Shown here piece after piece: positions 29,237 through 41,364 of a stretch of 64,000 bases of DNA (within the stretch, counting starts at the first letter, position 1; each line of letters begins with the position of its first letter). The stretch is from Sinohyriopsis cumingii (lineage: Eukaryota; Mollusca; Bivalvia; Unionida; Unionidae), in assembly GCA_028554795.2 (NCBI GenBank), contig CM068839.1:91422182-91486181 (forward strand), given 5' to 3'. The position numbers and the translations under genes are program-made. A model generated the notes under the pieces. It did not search any database. It saw only the letters and a list, made by a program, of their open reading frames with translations, and had not been told where the DNA came from.

Positions 29237-29674
29237 TTATCGTCTAAAACGAAGGCCGCTTTCCGCGACCAAACTCGTGTTTATTTGCTCCGAGATTTCG
29301 TTGACTAGCGCGGCCAGCCTTTGATTTGCGGCCTCGTTTATTACTTTACTGACACTCGCTGGCATATCTGCGGTGGCTGGTAATGCTACCTTTGGAGGTT
29401 TTTTTCTGCGCACCAATCGTGCTAGTTTGTCCTTGACCCACGAGACTGCTTTGACGGCGGCGCTGCCAACAGCGCTAAGAGCACTATCTTTAACAGCATC
29501 AAAAGCTTTTGCTCCTAATTGTTTCACGAGCGGAATTGCTTTAGGTGCCGCTCCAGCAAAGAGTTTTGTGACAACATCACCAAAACCGTCTCCGTAAGTC
29601 ATCCTGTATACGGGTAGTCGTGAATTTACCACGTGGACCATGACTGGTCTGCGCTCGGAATCGTGTACTAACAT
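29237..29674 (-). CDS. Amphipathic core protein (pX/pVI-like)
   Basis: 145 aa starting MLVHDSERRPVM. RMTYGDGFGDVVTKLFAG (residues 24-41) opens a long amphipathic Ala/Lys/Val helix (AFDAVKDSALSAVGSAAVKA) ending in a basic patch LVRRKKPP, with a second helical region to the end. Proteins of this size and pattern lie just upstream of MCP in many Polintons and resemble adenovirus membrane-lytic or core proteins (inference). Start context TAAATAAAATG. The stop lies 14 bp from the MCP start. Confidence 0.72.
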   Translation of the reverse strand: MLVHDSERRPVMVHVVNSRLPVYRMTYGDGFGDVVTKLFAGAAPKAIPLVKQLGAKAFDAVKDSALSAVGSAAVKAVSWVKDKLARLVRRKKPPKVALPATADMPASVSKVINEAANQRLAALVNEISEQINTSLVAESGLRFRR

Positions 29675-29694
29675 TTTATTTATTTGCTATTTCT

Positions 29695-30531
29695 CTAATC
29701 GTCGATTAACTCATCAATAAGTTCGCGATAGATGGGCGCGTCCATGACGCCACTACGAAATAGTCGCTGACAGATATCAGCGGCTTCATTAATTATTTCT
29801 GGCGAGTTATTTCCGGCACGTTTTCCTCCGATGAGAACCTCCAACCGTGACACATCGTTGATAACGCTATCGGGGCAGATATCACCGAGACCACTACCGG
29901 TTACCGGAGTCGGTGATGGTTGTTTTCGTGGTCGAGATCGATACTTTGTTGGTGTTTCAGCAGCTGGTAAACCTTTTTTTGTTTCATTAACTCGCGCAAC
30001 AAACTCATTGTATTCGGGCTTATATTTTTTGCTGATCTGTGAAATACCCTTATGCTCACGAAATACTTTAGCGTTCCATTCATGTTCTGGAGTGTTAATA
30101 AATTCTGGTTTTAGAAGCTGATGACGCATCTGATATCCCGCTGCAGCGACCGCAACGGGATTGGCTACAACCTCTACGTAACCCTGCGGAGTGAAATATT
30201 TAGTTTTTAATTCTGGTCTAAGACTTTCGACAATTTCCTTAACGTCTCCGATTTCAGCACGTGTTTTATCAGCAGATGTTATTGCTTCGCTGATCTGTTC
30301 TGGTAATCCCGCGATAATTTGTTGTGTCAACGCGGTGGACTCAGCGATCTTTTTTGTTGGCTCAATAATTGGTTTAAATAATTGTTCTGCACCTGTTGCA
30401 AATTCAACCTGTGCCTGCTGACGCGCTTGTAACTTTTCTCTGACACTATCTCGCACAGGAAGAAATTTTTTTATTGCTTCTAGTCGCTCTCGAGCTAGTT
30501 TAGCAGAGTGTGATTCTCCGATGTTGGCCAT
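29695..30531 (-). CDS. Large minor structural protein
   Basis: 278 aa, intact, starting MANIGESHSAKLARERLEAI. The N-terminal 100 residues are helical (EQLFKPIIEPTKKIAE). The centre is Lys/Pro-rich (TPTKYRSRPRKQPSPTPV) with GSGLGD. The C-terminal 60 residues (SRLEVLIGGKRAGNNSPEII, LIDELIDD) match the conserved end (NELVDRLRLL...AGN...EI..I.EELRE) of a structural-block protein present in most invertebrate Polintons. Exact function unknown. It is the first gene of the minus-strand virion block, 27 bp inside the right TIR. Confidence 0.75.
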   Translation of the reverse strand: MANIGESHSAKLARERLEAIKKFLPVRDSVREKLQARQQAQVEFATGAEQLFKPIIEPTKKIAESTALTQQIIAGLPEQISEAITSADKTRAEIGDVKEIVESLRPELKTKYFTPQGYVEVVANPVAVAAAGYQMRHQLLKPEFINTPEHEWNAKVFREHKGISQISKKYKPEYNEFVARVNETKKGLPAAETPTKYRSRPRKQPSPTPVTGSGLGDICPDSVINDVSRLEVLIGGKRAGNNSPEIINEAADICQRLFRSGVMDAPIYRELIDELIDD

Positions 30532-30557
30532 TATTGTTAACTTAAATTTTTAATTCC

Positions 30558-30807
30558 TTAGTTAGCAATTTGGGAGCAGCAGGGAGGGCCAAATCCAAGA
30601 TGGTTTTCATGGGCAACCGCAGCGCAATAACGTATCAACCGCGCCGACTATCCCGTGAAACCCGTTATTTTAACGCGCAGACATCTCTATTGTCGATGCT
30701 GAACGAGGAATGGTTTGTATCCGTAAATGCGGGATACTGTTGTAAATTGATTGGTGAAACTGGTTGTTTGGTCTGGAAACCTTGTCCGATTCGCCCTCCC
30801 TGCTACT
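30558..30807 (-). repeat. Right terminal inverted repeat of the Polinton
   Basis: Inverted copy of 14716-14965. It carries the same internal 15-bp mirror of its own outer end. Apparent open frames across it are the same as those in the left TIR and are not genes. Confidence 0.97.
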
Positions 30808-30880
30808 GTCTCTCTCTCTCTCTCTCACACACACACATACAAACACACACACAAACACACACACACACACGCACACACAT
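30808..30880. repeat. (CT)n-(CA)n tract at the right insertion edge
   Basis: TCTC repeats followed by CACA repeats, starting immediately after the element end. The left flank is (CTGT)n, so the element inserted into a polypyrimidine microsatellite or such a tract grew at the ends. Confidence 0.9.
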
Positions 30881-32390
30881 GAGGATAGTATGATGATTGT
30901 TAGCCCTTCAAGAATCGATTCCAATCAGCGGTCCAGTCCATCTGCCAAAAATATAAGCCAAAATCTATTTGCAAAACAATTTTTGGTTCATTTTGATACT
31001 GGACTTGTGAATTATATATAACAAAATAGAAAAATACATAATTCGTGGAACACATGTGGCTATATATAATGATACTCAGTCATCTCAACATATTATGAAG
31101 AAGTCTGAAAATCATACACTTCAGAAAAAATCTACTACAGTTTGCTCATGTTTCCAGATATAAAGTTACTTTACTATTATATATGGCAGCTTTGCGATAT
31201 TTCGAAAGGATAAAAAATGTAAACAGGAAAGACTATAAAATTTCCAGTGGGACTGTATTGAAAGGAAATAAATGTTGTTACAAAATAAACAATTAATCTG
31301 CTTATTATTTAATAAAATTTGATAACCACAAACGCAGTATCAAGTCACCAAATTAGGAATATTATGTAAAAGGTATCAATTAAATTACCATTTTAATTAA
31401 ATATATGTAATTTTGATACAAAGGAAGAATAACCTCTTTGAATAAAAGGATATTGTTGCGTATAACAAAAAATTCACCCCAACCGCGACCTTTTGTCTGT
31501 CTAAAGTCCACACAGGACTACGGTTGATGTTCAATTTATCGTGATTTACAGTACAGTCTGTACATACATTCTTGACTTTACATCAAATTAAGATCAATAA
31601 AAATAAATGACGCATAGAACTGAAGCATAGTTTACGAGGACCTAGTTATTTTAATAATGTGGAAATGATGATGATCGAAGTTTAACTGTTTGTATAATCT
31701 TAGCATCGCAGAATTAATATTCAGAAAAGGCATAGTAATACTTTTCTTTCGAGTTTTATTAAACTCATTATTTGGCAAAGCCTCTGTACTCTGAGTCTGA
31801 TTTTGAGAGGTGAAAGTAGAATTTTAGGATGCAATGACTGCATAATAACATTAACACACGATGCAATATTCATGTCATCATCATTCTTTGCTGAAACTGT
31901 ATTCACTATAATTTGTGGATTTTCAAAGACTTATGCAAGATTTTGTTGTTAACGCACGATATTTCGGAAGCGGACAGGTATTTAAGTTTACTTGCACTTA
32001 TATATTTTATCTCCCACTGTATGAACCAAGCAATTATCTCAGTGACCGGCTTTTCACGCATCATAATATCAATCTTTGCTCTTTGATAAATATAAAAACT
32101 TGTGTAGGGGAAAATGCTGTAATTTTGAAAGTTTTAATTTAGGCTTACCATTGAAATTTGTGATAATGATCGATAAGGAGAAATATTCCTGTAATTTCTT
32201 TTCCATATAAACAGTGTCATAGCATCATATTACAGACTCGTACTCCTTAGCCTTAATCATAAGATCTGAAACTGTGATCAGTCTTTGTTACTTCTAAGGG
32301 AACAAGGTACACATTTTGATTTTGCTTTCCTTCTTGTGCTTGAATATATACTAATTACTAACACATGCGTACATACCTAGCTACCTACAT
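30881..32390. other. Intergenic, no gene recognised
   Basis: AT-rich, stop-dense on both strands. I see no conserved motif, RNA gene or repeat. Confidence 0.5.
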
Positions 32391-32396
32391 GCATAC

Positions 32397-32577
32397 ATAG
32401 CGCTCACCGTTATGGATCACTGACGTCTCACCTCTGTTGGCGTGGGTTCTTGTCTCGGGCTCGGCAAATGTGTACACGTGAGAAAACTTGCCGTTAGCGG
32501 TTTTCTTGGGTAATTCCACCACAAGTCATACAAGCCGCCATGTATAGCCTGTCATGTGCTGAAAATGGCGTTTACCC
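32397..32577 (+). mobile_element. tRNA-like SINE, second family, copy 1
   Basis: A box-B-like GTGGGTTCTTGTCTC follows a CACCTCTGTTGGC block. The body ends ATGTGCTGAAAATGGCGTTTACCCC and runs into (CATA)n at 32575-32608. This tail style differs from the 1.7/10.5-kb family. Confidence 0.6.
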
Positions 32578-32607
32578 CACATACATACATACATACATAC
32601 ATACATA

Positions 32608-32720
32608 CAAGTCCCGTGATGTCCGAGTGATCTAGAGCGCTCTTCTTACTGATCACTGCCATCTCACGTCTGTCCTCGTGATTTCGAGCCTCTGGCTTCG
32701 CCAATGTGACATTGTCGAAG
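32608..32720 (+). mobile_element. tRNA-like SINE, second family, copy 2 (head only)
   Basis: Starts GTCCCGTGATGTCCGAGTGA, then TCTAGAGCGCTC, a box A-like stretch, and box B-like GTGATTTCGAGCC. The block CACTGCCATCTCACGTCTGT aligns with copy 1 (GATCACTGACGTCTCACCTC). It lies directly after the (CATA)n that ends copy 1, so it is a tandem or nested insertion. Confidence 0.65.
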
Positions 32721-35700
32721 GCATTATTTTTCAATTATATGAAAGCCCTCAAAACTGAAAATCCTTGGGACCAAATTTATTTTGGGCTTGAGATGTTTCC
32801 GTTTTACTGATGGATTGATATATGTGGAAAAGTATGTCTTTTTATGAACGCTTATATGACTTGAAAGAGAGGGAGAACAATTAATTATGAGAGAACATCA
32901 GTGTGTATGCGTGTGTTTGTGTGTTTGCAAAAGTGCACAAATAAAGAATGCTATTTTGATTTTAATATTTAATGAAAAAGTACGGTTCTTCCGCAATGAC
33001 ATCTAGTCAAATGAATAAACACAGTTAAACCACACAGATATGCAATAATTATCCGTGCTAATACGAGTGAAGACAAGTGATAGTCCTAGCTACTTAAATA
33101 CACTCGTATAATACTTTGAAGATCAGTTGAAGGAATCTGTTATAATACTGTTTCGCCTGTCTCCGCCGGCAAAGTACCGGAAGTACTACTGAGATCGCAT
33201 ATTGTATTACAAACAAATTAGTTTTATGAATCAGTTATACAAGGGAATGCCAACAATCACAACTATATAATACGCAAATAAACACAATCTTTCTTAGATG
33301 GTTTATATAGAAGCTTTTAGTTTGCAATAATTAACTTAAAAAGCTGGGTCTTTTTTATGATATGAGGACTTTGTATTAGCCCATGGCTCAAATCTATGCT
33401 GATGTCAAATATCGTTTTAACGTCTTTCACCGTTGGAACACTGACCTTCTCGAAAATTGTGCTCTTTCATGCCTATCACGGAAATCGGTCTTACGTCTCG
33501 AATTGATTGCTGAAAATGAAACTGTTTAAACGGTCAGTTCAACGAGGCAGTTGTCAAGTTGTCGTTATTTCTGAAGACAAACCTTACAAAATTCATTGTT
33601 ACAAAGTGTAAAGGTCACACGATGAATATAGTTACTATTAATATCGGTATGATTGCTGTCTTTACTACATGACTAAAACTGAAAACTCGAATACAATTCC
33701 TGTATATGACTCTGATTCCGCCATTTAAATTTTTGCTATATATATTAAGTTGAGATACTCTAAAACACATGTATGTGTCTATATACGCCGGAGGGGACGT
33801 GGGTAAGCTACTGTTGATTTGTTGTTTCACAATCGTTGAAACATCTGTGCATTTTAAAGTTTTGTGCACAACATCTAGTTTTTGGGTTACATTATTCATA
33901 TTATACTATTCGAGTTTTTAAAACAACCGACATTGTTTGCTAGCTAATACCTATCAAGTACTCATGTACTCGCTTATGTATTTCCATCCTCTTCCTTACT
34001 TCACTACTACTACTAAAATAAGAATAATTTTCATTCTGCCACTACTACAATAATCACCATCGATTCTAATTAAACTACGTCTACTACTACTTTTACTACT
34101 ATTGCTACCAAAACAAACAACGACAACAACAGAAAGTCTTAAACGCCATTTTCTTTGTACAGTGACTTCCTTATTGAAAACAATAGGAGTTCGATAAAGG
34201 CGGTTTTCTGTTCTTACAGAATTTTAGTTGGTGTCCCAAACATAAAGTCATGGATGTGAGCGTGACAAGTAAAATCGTTGAAGTGCAAATCTAGTTGCAC
34301 TTCCTTTTCTTGGAAGTCATTTGGGATTTGTAAAGGTTTCTTATGTTATTTGGTTCCCCAACGAAGGAGTCATGAGATCCGTGGATAACTTAAATCATGC
34401 ATTAAAGTGTATACATTGCTGCATGTAGTTTTATATTTACAAATCCTTATGTCTTTAAGAAGAACTGTTTAAGGGTGATATTTTGAAGCACTTCTGTCTA
34501 GAATTAAATTTTGTATTCATATTTGTGCTAATTTTTAATATAAGCTTTTGAACGTTATATTGGTGAATATATTGTTAAGACAAACTATGGAAACCACTTA
34601 CCATGCGTGTTAAAGTGCATATTTTGATGTACATAATTTTAAAGTAAATGTTGATTGTCGTTTACATAATTGTAGTAATTTTTATCTATTTACATGTTTA
34701 CAGAGTGTTTGCAAGCAATGTTAGGTTTTCGTTAGTTTTCGTTGGAGGTAGCGAGGGAATAGTTATTTAATAGATATTAATAATTTGTTTCTTTGTATCT
34801 GTTAATGTTACCTATTTCCCCACCCATCTGTAGTGAATATTAATCGATGTTATGGTGTATATATTTTCTCTGAGGTTGATAAATCTTTGTGTCAGCTGAA
34901 ATAAAAACAACCAGATGTATATTGTAAACGCTGATTCAAAATGTATTCTGTACTGCAGGCGAAAAATAAAACCAGGCCCAAATAGTTCCATAATTGGATG
35001 AATCTCACATAAATAATTGAAGTGGCAGATGATTGTATTAAAACATTTCTATCAACAATTACTATAGGCATTGTTTGCCTGGGTTAGATGTTTGTTCATA
35101 ATTGTACTAATGTTTCAATACGAAACGTCAACAATGTCAGGAAAATGTATAAAAGCATAACAATTAATAGTGCGAAAATTTAATCGGGTCACGTACATAA
35201 CGGGTAGAAACATGCCTATGAGATGATTTATCGTGGACAAGGGATTCTATTTTAATAAAAAAAAATAACAAAATCTTACTCCAAAAATAAACATTCTGAT
35301 AGAAGCATGCCTCCTTAGTTTCATTTGTCTTGTTTCAAGTATTCTTTTTTATTTATCTGCCATTATTGATCTAAACGAATGTCTGTCTCTTAGTTTTACT
35401 CCATAACTCAAGTTCTCATGTATGCTTACCAAATTTTATAAGTACCTTGCATTTGCATTTAGATAAAAACATATATATTTAGGAGTCAAAAGTTCAAATG
35501 TCATTGTCACTATGATTGAAAGAAGAAACATATTTTATGTACAATAACATTAGTTCTTTGTCACAGACCTGAAACAATCTAGATGTAGATGGCTTGCATG
35601 GGGGGATAATGAATAAACCTGTTAATGTTATGATCAAACGGTCAAAGATCATGTTCATTGTGCCTGAAGAAATGCATATTGAACTGACCTGAAGGAAGGT

Positions 35701-38700
35701 AGAAGAATTTTTTATTTAGGGGTGAAAAGATGAAAGGTCAAGATCACCTGCTAGCAATGAAAAAATCATTTCCGCACATGCGCCATTATCAACGTTTGTG
35801 GAAGGCTATTTCTTTCGCTAGCACTAAAGAGTTTTATTCAATGATCCAAAGAGTAAAGTTTTATTACTGGAATTATATACAAATTATCCTGAAGTATCTT
35901 CATTAGCAAAGGGTCATAAATCTACGTCCGTCTGTGGTAGGCCTTGTCGAATATCAGTTTCGTGCAATAAAGCTTGTATAAGTTGGATTTGAAATTAAGT
36001 TACAGGTTACAGTTATTATGGGCAATTGTTCGTCGTGAACTAAATATGAACACCTGCTTGATAATTCTGGACAAAAGTAATTTTGTGGAAAAATATTCTA
36101 TACTGCGTCCACGTTTATACCGATAGTTTCACATATTTGACTCTCACTTGGTAAACCTAACTGTTATTTACACGATTCAGCCATAATTTCTCCCTAACAT
36201 GGAAAGATTTAGGTCATTATTTTTAGAGACGCCACCCCTACTCCCTGTTCCAATATATCTATTGTCTTTTTAACTGTCTTCTCTTTCTTATCTTTGGATC
36301 TACTTTTGAAGCGATAAGAAATATTATTTCACTTGGGAATAATTATCTGAAAGTGACAGATGTGCAGGCAGGCTGGCATACATGTTTGGTAGTAATGAAA
36401 TATATTTATTTATCTCTGTTGCTTCTAATGATGTTGAGATATTAAGCATTATTCGTCTAGGGTGACAGCGATCATTTTTATTTTATTCAGATTGATGTTC
36501 ATACCTGAATTTTGTCAAAATTGATCTGGAATGTATATTTCGTTTTGCAATAAAGTCAGTGTTTTTTCACAGTTTGCATTATTGGCATACTAAATAGCAA
36601 ATATGTTATATACGGTTTCATTTATAAAGATGCGATGAGGGCATAGTATACGTATCGTTTAAATAAGAATATTCATCAATAAGGAAAAAAACATTTCACT
36701 AACAGCACAAATCTGTCTAGCACCTACTTGAAAGGAAAACGAATCTGGTATCCTTTCGGAGTTTTAACTCATGATTTTAAACTAACCTACATTGACTGAA
36801 GTATATACATGCATTTACCATTCATACATTTTCTTGATAACAAGACTCAGAGTTTCATATTACATGTGACTGCAAAAGCCTTGGTGAAATCAACAAATAA
36901 CGAATGCAATCTAGAACCCTTCTTTGACAAATACTTCTGTACAATTAGTTGTAAAATAAATGTATTGCATGAATAATACTTAAACCGATTATATTTCAGT
37001 TGATAAATCAGTGAGTAATTCCTCTTTTAAACGGATTCTTTCTAGAACAATTTCTTTGTATTTAATCAAATATGACAATCTATATTGAGGTTTTGGATAA
37101 TAATATAGACTGTTTGCACTCATGTTTTGATCCCAGTAATAAACAACAGATTTGCAAATTTGCAGATGCTGTTCTAGCAAGTGTTCAAATTTACAGAAAC
37201 AATTCCAGATTTTACCAGGGAATGGTCATGGGAACAATTCCAAGTATAACGTTCTGGATCTATCGCTTGTTTTCCTAGAAGTGGTTCTGAATTTAAGCCA
37301 AGTTTATTTGTTTGACGAATTGTATTTATGTTTCTCATGAGAACTTCAGGATCAAATCGCAATATTTCCTGGTAAGAGATTATTGTTTGGCCTTATCCCA
37401 AGTTTGCCTAGTTATAGACGTTTGGGAATCAATCACAAGATTGCCTTGTAGGGGACTTTGTTTTGAAAACAGGCAATACATTTTGGGATCAGTCCCAGCT
37501 CTGATTTATAGCATGTTCTGGATTCAAGCTGAATCCCAAACTGCTTAAAGTATGGCTTCCCGCAAATGGGAACATTTATAAATTAGCACATATTTTGCAT
37601 ATGGCTAGCCCTCAAATAAGACCCCAATAATTGTAGGTGGGGAATGCGCTTGAATTTTCTTAAGAATCGGGTTCATTTACTACTTACTATAGATACTTGG
37701 TTTGGGTGGATTATTTGGTTTCGATTGATATATGCGAAATCAGAACAGACGAGATAATAATCATGTATTCTGCACAGGAGGAAATGGGCAATATAACTTT
37801 TTTAAAAGTATTCAATTTCTTTTCAGTAAACGCAGTGGTTCACGAAAGGATACATTGTTATCAGATCAATGTAGTAGAAATAAAAAATACACAAAAATGG
37901 CACAAGGCACAACACTTTAATAAATGTTTCTTATTTCATTCCACATAAGATGTTACAGAAGGATTTCAGCAATTTCAAAACGTGGGACATTAAAAAGATC
38001 AAGTCATCTAATTAACTACAGATTTGTAGATCTAAGCACAACAGAAGTGAGATTCAGACAGTTTTTTTATATAAATATGCATGTATTGCCAAGGGGGATT
38101 GTCTGCTGATGATGATGAATTTTGGTTAATTCTGTTGATGCGTCAGCAGTTATAGAATGAACTCAGCATGGTTGTACGGAGGTTAATGTTTGGCGATGAA
38201 ACTCCCTGACAGAATGGTTTCGATAATGCTTGTGTAAAATTTACTCATTTGAATCTGATATTAAGGAAAAAATATATAAATCTTTAGACTAAAAAAGTCA
38301 TAACTTGTATCATATTCCACAAATATCTGAACGGATCTCTGGTTATTTTTAACACAAAACATTTGAACTGAGGTTGGCGAAATGCACAATAAAATTAATA
38401 TTCAAAGTGATTTTATTGAGCTATGTTTAAAACTTTCACTTCTTCACTGTTAGGAAGTCATTACCTCTTTTACTTTATTCATACACATTTCGATGTTGCA
38501 ATGACCACCATGAAAAAAAAACACTCCATCTTTCATGCAAATGCTATACAATTTGATAACGCCTCGGGCAGTAAACAATACAAGGAAGGAATACTTTATT
38601 CATATTAGTCGTTCCTAAATGACTATTAAATGATTGATATTATTCATAAACATAACATTTCCTTTGTTATGCATATAAGCATATATCTAATTCTATGTTG

Positions 38701-41364
38701 GATCGTAAATCAGACGAATTCCTATCAGAAAGGTTAAGTCATACTCTGTAATTTGGTGGGAGTTTATTTGTCTCAAATATCACTGCCAATTCTGTATGTA
38801 CGTCTTACTGTGTTTGCGTATCCCTATGCGTGTATTACGCATGTTTATCTCTCTGTAAGTGTGTATATAAGTATAACAAATATTTTGATATATAAATGAA
38901 GATGTGTAGAAATATGGATAGGTACGTGTATAAACTAGATTTTTATGACAATTTACATTTCATTCTTTGTAATCTGCATAGAAGGCGTTTGGGTACAACT
39001 TTACACTTAATACTATAATTAATATATATTCATGCAAATGAGTCTTAAAAAATAAATCATATTTTCTGTTTCTTTTTCTACCGTAATAGTGGATCTATTT
39101 CATCGTGTAGTATCAAATACGTGATATTTTAAGATTAAATATCCGGTATTAACGTTGAAAAAGAAAATTTTCTTTCTATTATATACCAAACGTGCTCCAG
39201 AATCGATGATTAGAAGATGAAACTCGCTCTTCGGCACTACATGCTAACCTACATCCTTTTTTGTGTGTGTAAATTCACCTTACTTTCATAATCTGATAAT
39301 AAAATATACTTGACTTAAGAAAGCGGTAAGACTGAGTTGACCTAATCTATCGCAGTCAATTACATTTGTGTCATTTTGTATACTATTTGACTCTATTTGA
39401 AAAGACTGAAAGTCGATTCAGCATTGCATCACAGCGGGTCTGTCGTTGTTGTCAAGGAAGCAAGGGGAATAACTTCAGAGAGACGCGAACGGCGTCTGGT
39501 CAAAGTACCATATCTGTAAGACTCAATGTAGGACAGTTTTTATTTATTTATTAATGCTCACAAAGTACTCGTTTTTTGTTGCAGCAGGTACAACTTTTGC
39601 TGGAATGCACAATCAAGCATTGCATGGCATGATAGGAAAATATAAGGATATATTTTTCACATGTGAAAATATAGGAATGAAACAAATATAAAAATTATTA
39701 CGCCAAAAAGTCTGTTAATTTTAGACTTAAGTACATAATAAATTAAAATTGTTTTCTATTGTTATTTTTACTTTTCAAATCTTTGTAGTGGGACAGCACT
39801 TTGTACATGTGAAAATTTTCTGCAAAAGTAGACGCAGTATTTTTATTTACTGGTTTGCACATGGCAGCCTGTATGCATAAATAAATAGATCAATATATAG
39901 AGAAATAGTGCGAAAGAAGAATAGAGATACAATTGGACGTACATGAAAATAATTATTATCAGTTCAAGCGTCAGCAAATGATTGCAGAAATGCAAATCTG
40001 GATTCTTTTAGACGTATAATATTAGAAGCATAAATTGTTTTAATGAAATGGGAGCAATGCTTAAAGGAAGCATAACGAGATTGATAGTGTTGGGTTGCAT
40101 ATTATCAAAATAAGTACATCAATATCATTGACATCAATAAGTGTTATTTTCCAGTCTGTATGCAAGTATGTATTTATGTATGCATACTTGTCCATATGTT
40201 TAAATAGAGGATGTTATATGTATGGCTAGATGGACGGTTAAATTGAAATACATCAGTACCAAAATTTCAAGTTTAACCTTACCTCAAATTTGGCAGGAAT
40301 TTAATTTTGTTTCATTTGCCTTGCAATCAACAATAACAATTGTTTCGCTTGCTTTTATTCAACTATCCCAGTTAGCCGTTATACGACATTGGAACCAAGG
40401 CATTGAACTTCGCACGAATTGAAGGTATTACGCGAACATATTAATTAAATTTATAACTCACTAAAGTACTATTCTCTTTGCATGGATAGGCAGAGTAATT
40501 TGGCATATGTGAATATTTTGAGTCAATTTAATCTACAATTCTTTTATCGACATTTTTGTACATATTAAGTCATTGCTATTTTATTACCACAATAAAGCAA
40601 ACGTGGATATCAGAACATAGTAGTTTCATGTTTTATCTGATTTAAAACTATGTGAATTGGGTAGTGCGTGTTTCAAATATCTCGATCTGATTCTCCTTGC
40701 CTCTAAACAGATATATAAATTTTAAGGTGAAAAACCTACATGTGCATGTTAATTGTTCCAATATGGTCACATAAACTCACGATCTGCAAAATACGCCTGT
40801 GCATCTTGATTGTTTGTAAACATCATTATATAAACTTACAAAATGTATATTTCTAAGAAAGATAGGTATATGACATACATTTCAAAGGATATAATTAGCA
40901 TGTAGCCGTCAGCTATACAGTTTCCAAGATACAAAGTAGTATAGGAGAAACGCCAAAATGGAAGGGAACATCGCAAAACTCATACCAACATTCTAGCAGT
41001 AACGTGACTGAGGAATGGTCGAATGCGTATTTTTAAGTCCTAGAAGATTGTATCGGTTACACATTTGAGTACATAAGAAATATGTACCCATTGAAACTTA
41101 TGTTTTTAACCATGCATCAGCAACATATAACTTATAAAACTAGAAGTTAAGGTTCATAACAGAAAGGAACATCTGGTATATTCATTCTCCTTTTTCTTGA
41201 GCCATTCCGTAAACGTAGCAAACTTTGAATACAGTCAGACATTTGTCTTGCAATAGGTTAATATTCTTTTTAAAAATAAGAAAAATACTTCATATTTTAC
41301 AGGATTCAAGGAGTTATAAAATTGGAAAATATATTTTGTAAATAGCAACAAATGTAATTGTTAC
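32721..41364. other. Long intergenic stretch, no gene recognised
   Basis: AT-rich DNA with many stops in all frames. I see no exon with a recognisable family. Around 37150-37550 there are loosely repeating phrases (CCAAGTTT..CCTAG, GGGATCAGTCCCAG), perhaps an eroded minisatellite. A 9-bp stem (GAAGTGCAA/TTGCACTTC) lies at 34279-34302. A GC-richer patch at about 39410-39510 has no assignable homology. Upstream exons of the FN3-GTPase gene could hide near the right end. Confidence 0.4.

Larger units (their letters stand above)
14716..30807. mobile_element. Complete Polinton/Maverick (adintovirus-like) element
   Basis: A 16.1-kb block bounded by 250-bp inverted repeats that start AGYAGCAGGGAGGGCG. 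The 5'-AG...CT-3' ends fit known Polintons. Inside is the signature virus gene set: A32/FtsK-type ATPase, retroviral-type integrase, PolB-like replicase, adenain-like protease, double jelly-roll MCP, penton-like protein, and minor virion proteins. GC content is visibly higher than the flanks. Gene order: divergent pairs at left, then a contiguous minus-strand structural block from 30531 down to about 22686. Flanks are low-complexity (CTGT/CTCT). GTCTC occurs on both sides (14711-14715 and 30808-30812), but a 6-bp duplication cannot be proven. Several genes carry stops or frameshifts, so this copy is not autonomous. Confidence 0.96.

Noticed and set aside
14710-30813. A 6-bp target-site duplication
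   Set aside because: Flanks are CTGT/CTCT low complexity; GTCTC matches on both sides but any 5-6-bp match there is uninformative.
34279-34302. 9-bp perfect hairpin
   Set aside because: Short, isolated, not in a recognisable RNA context.
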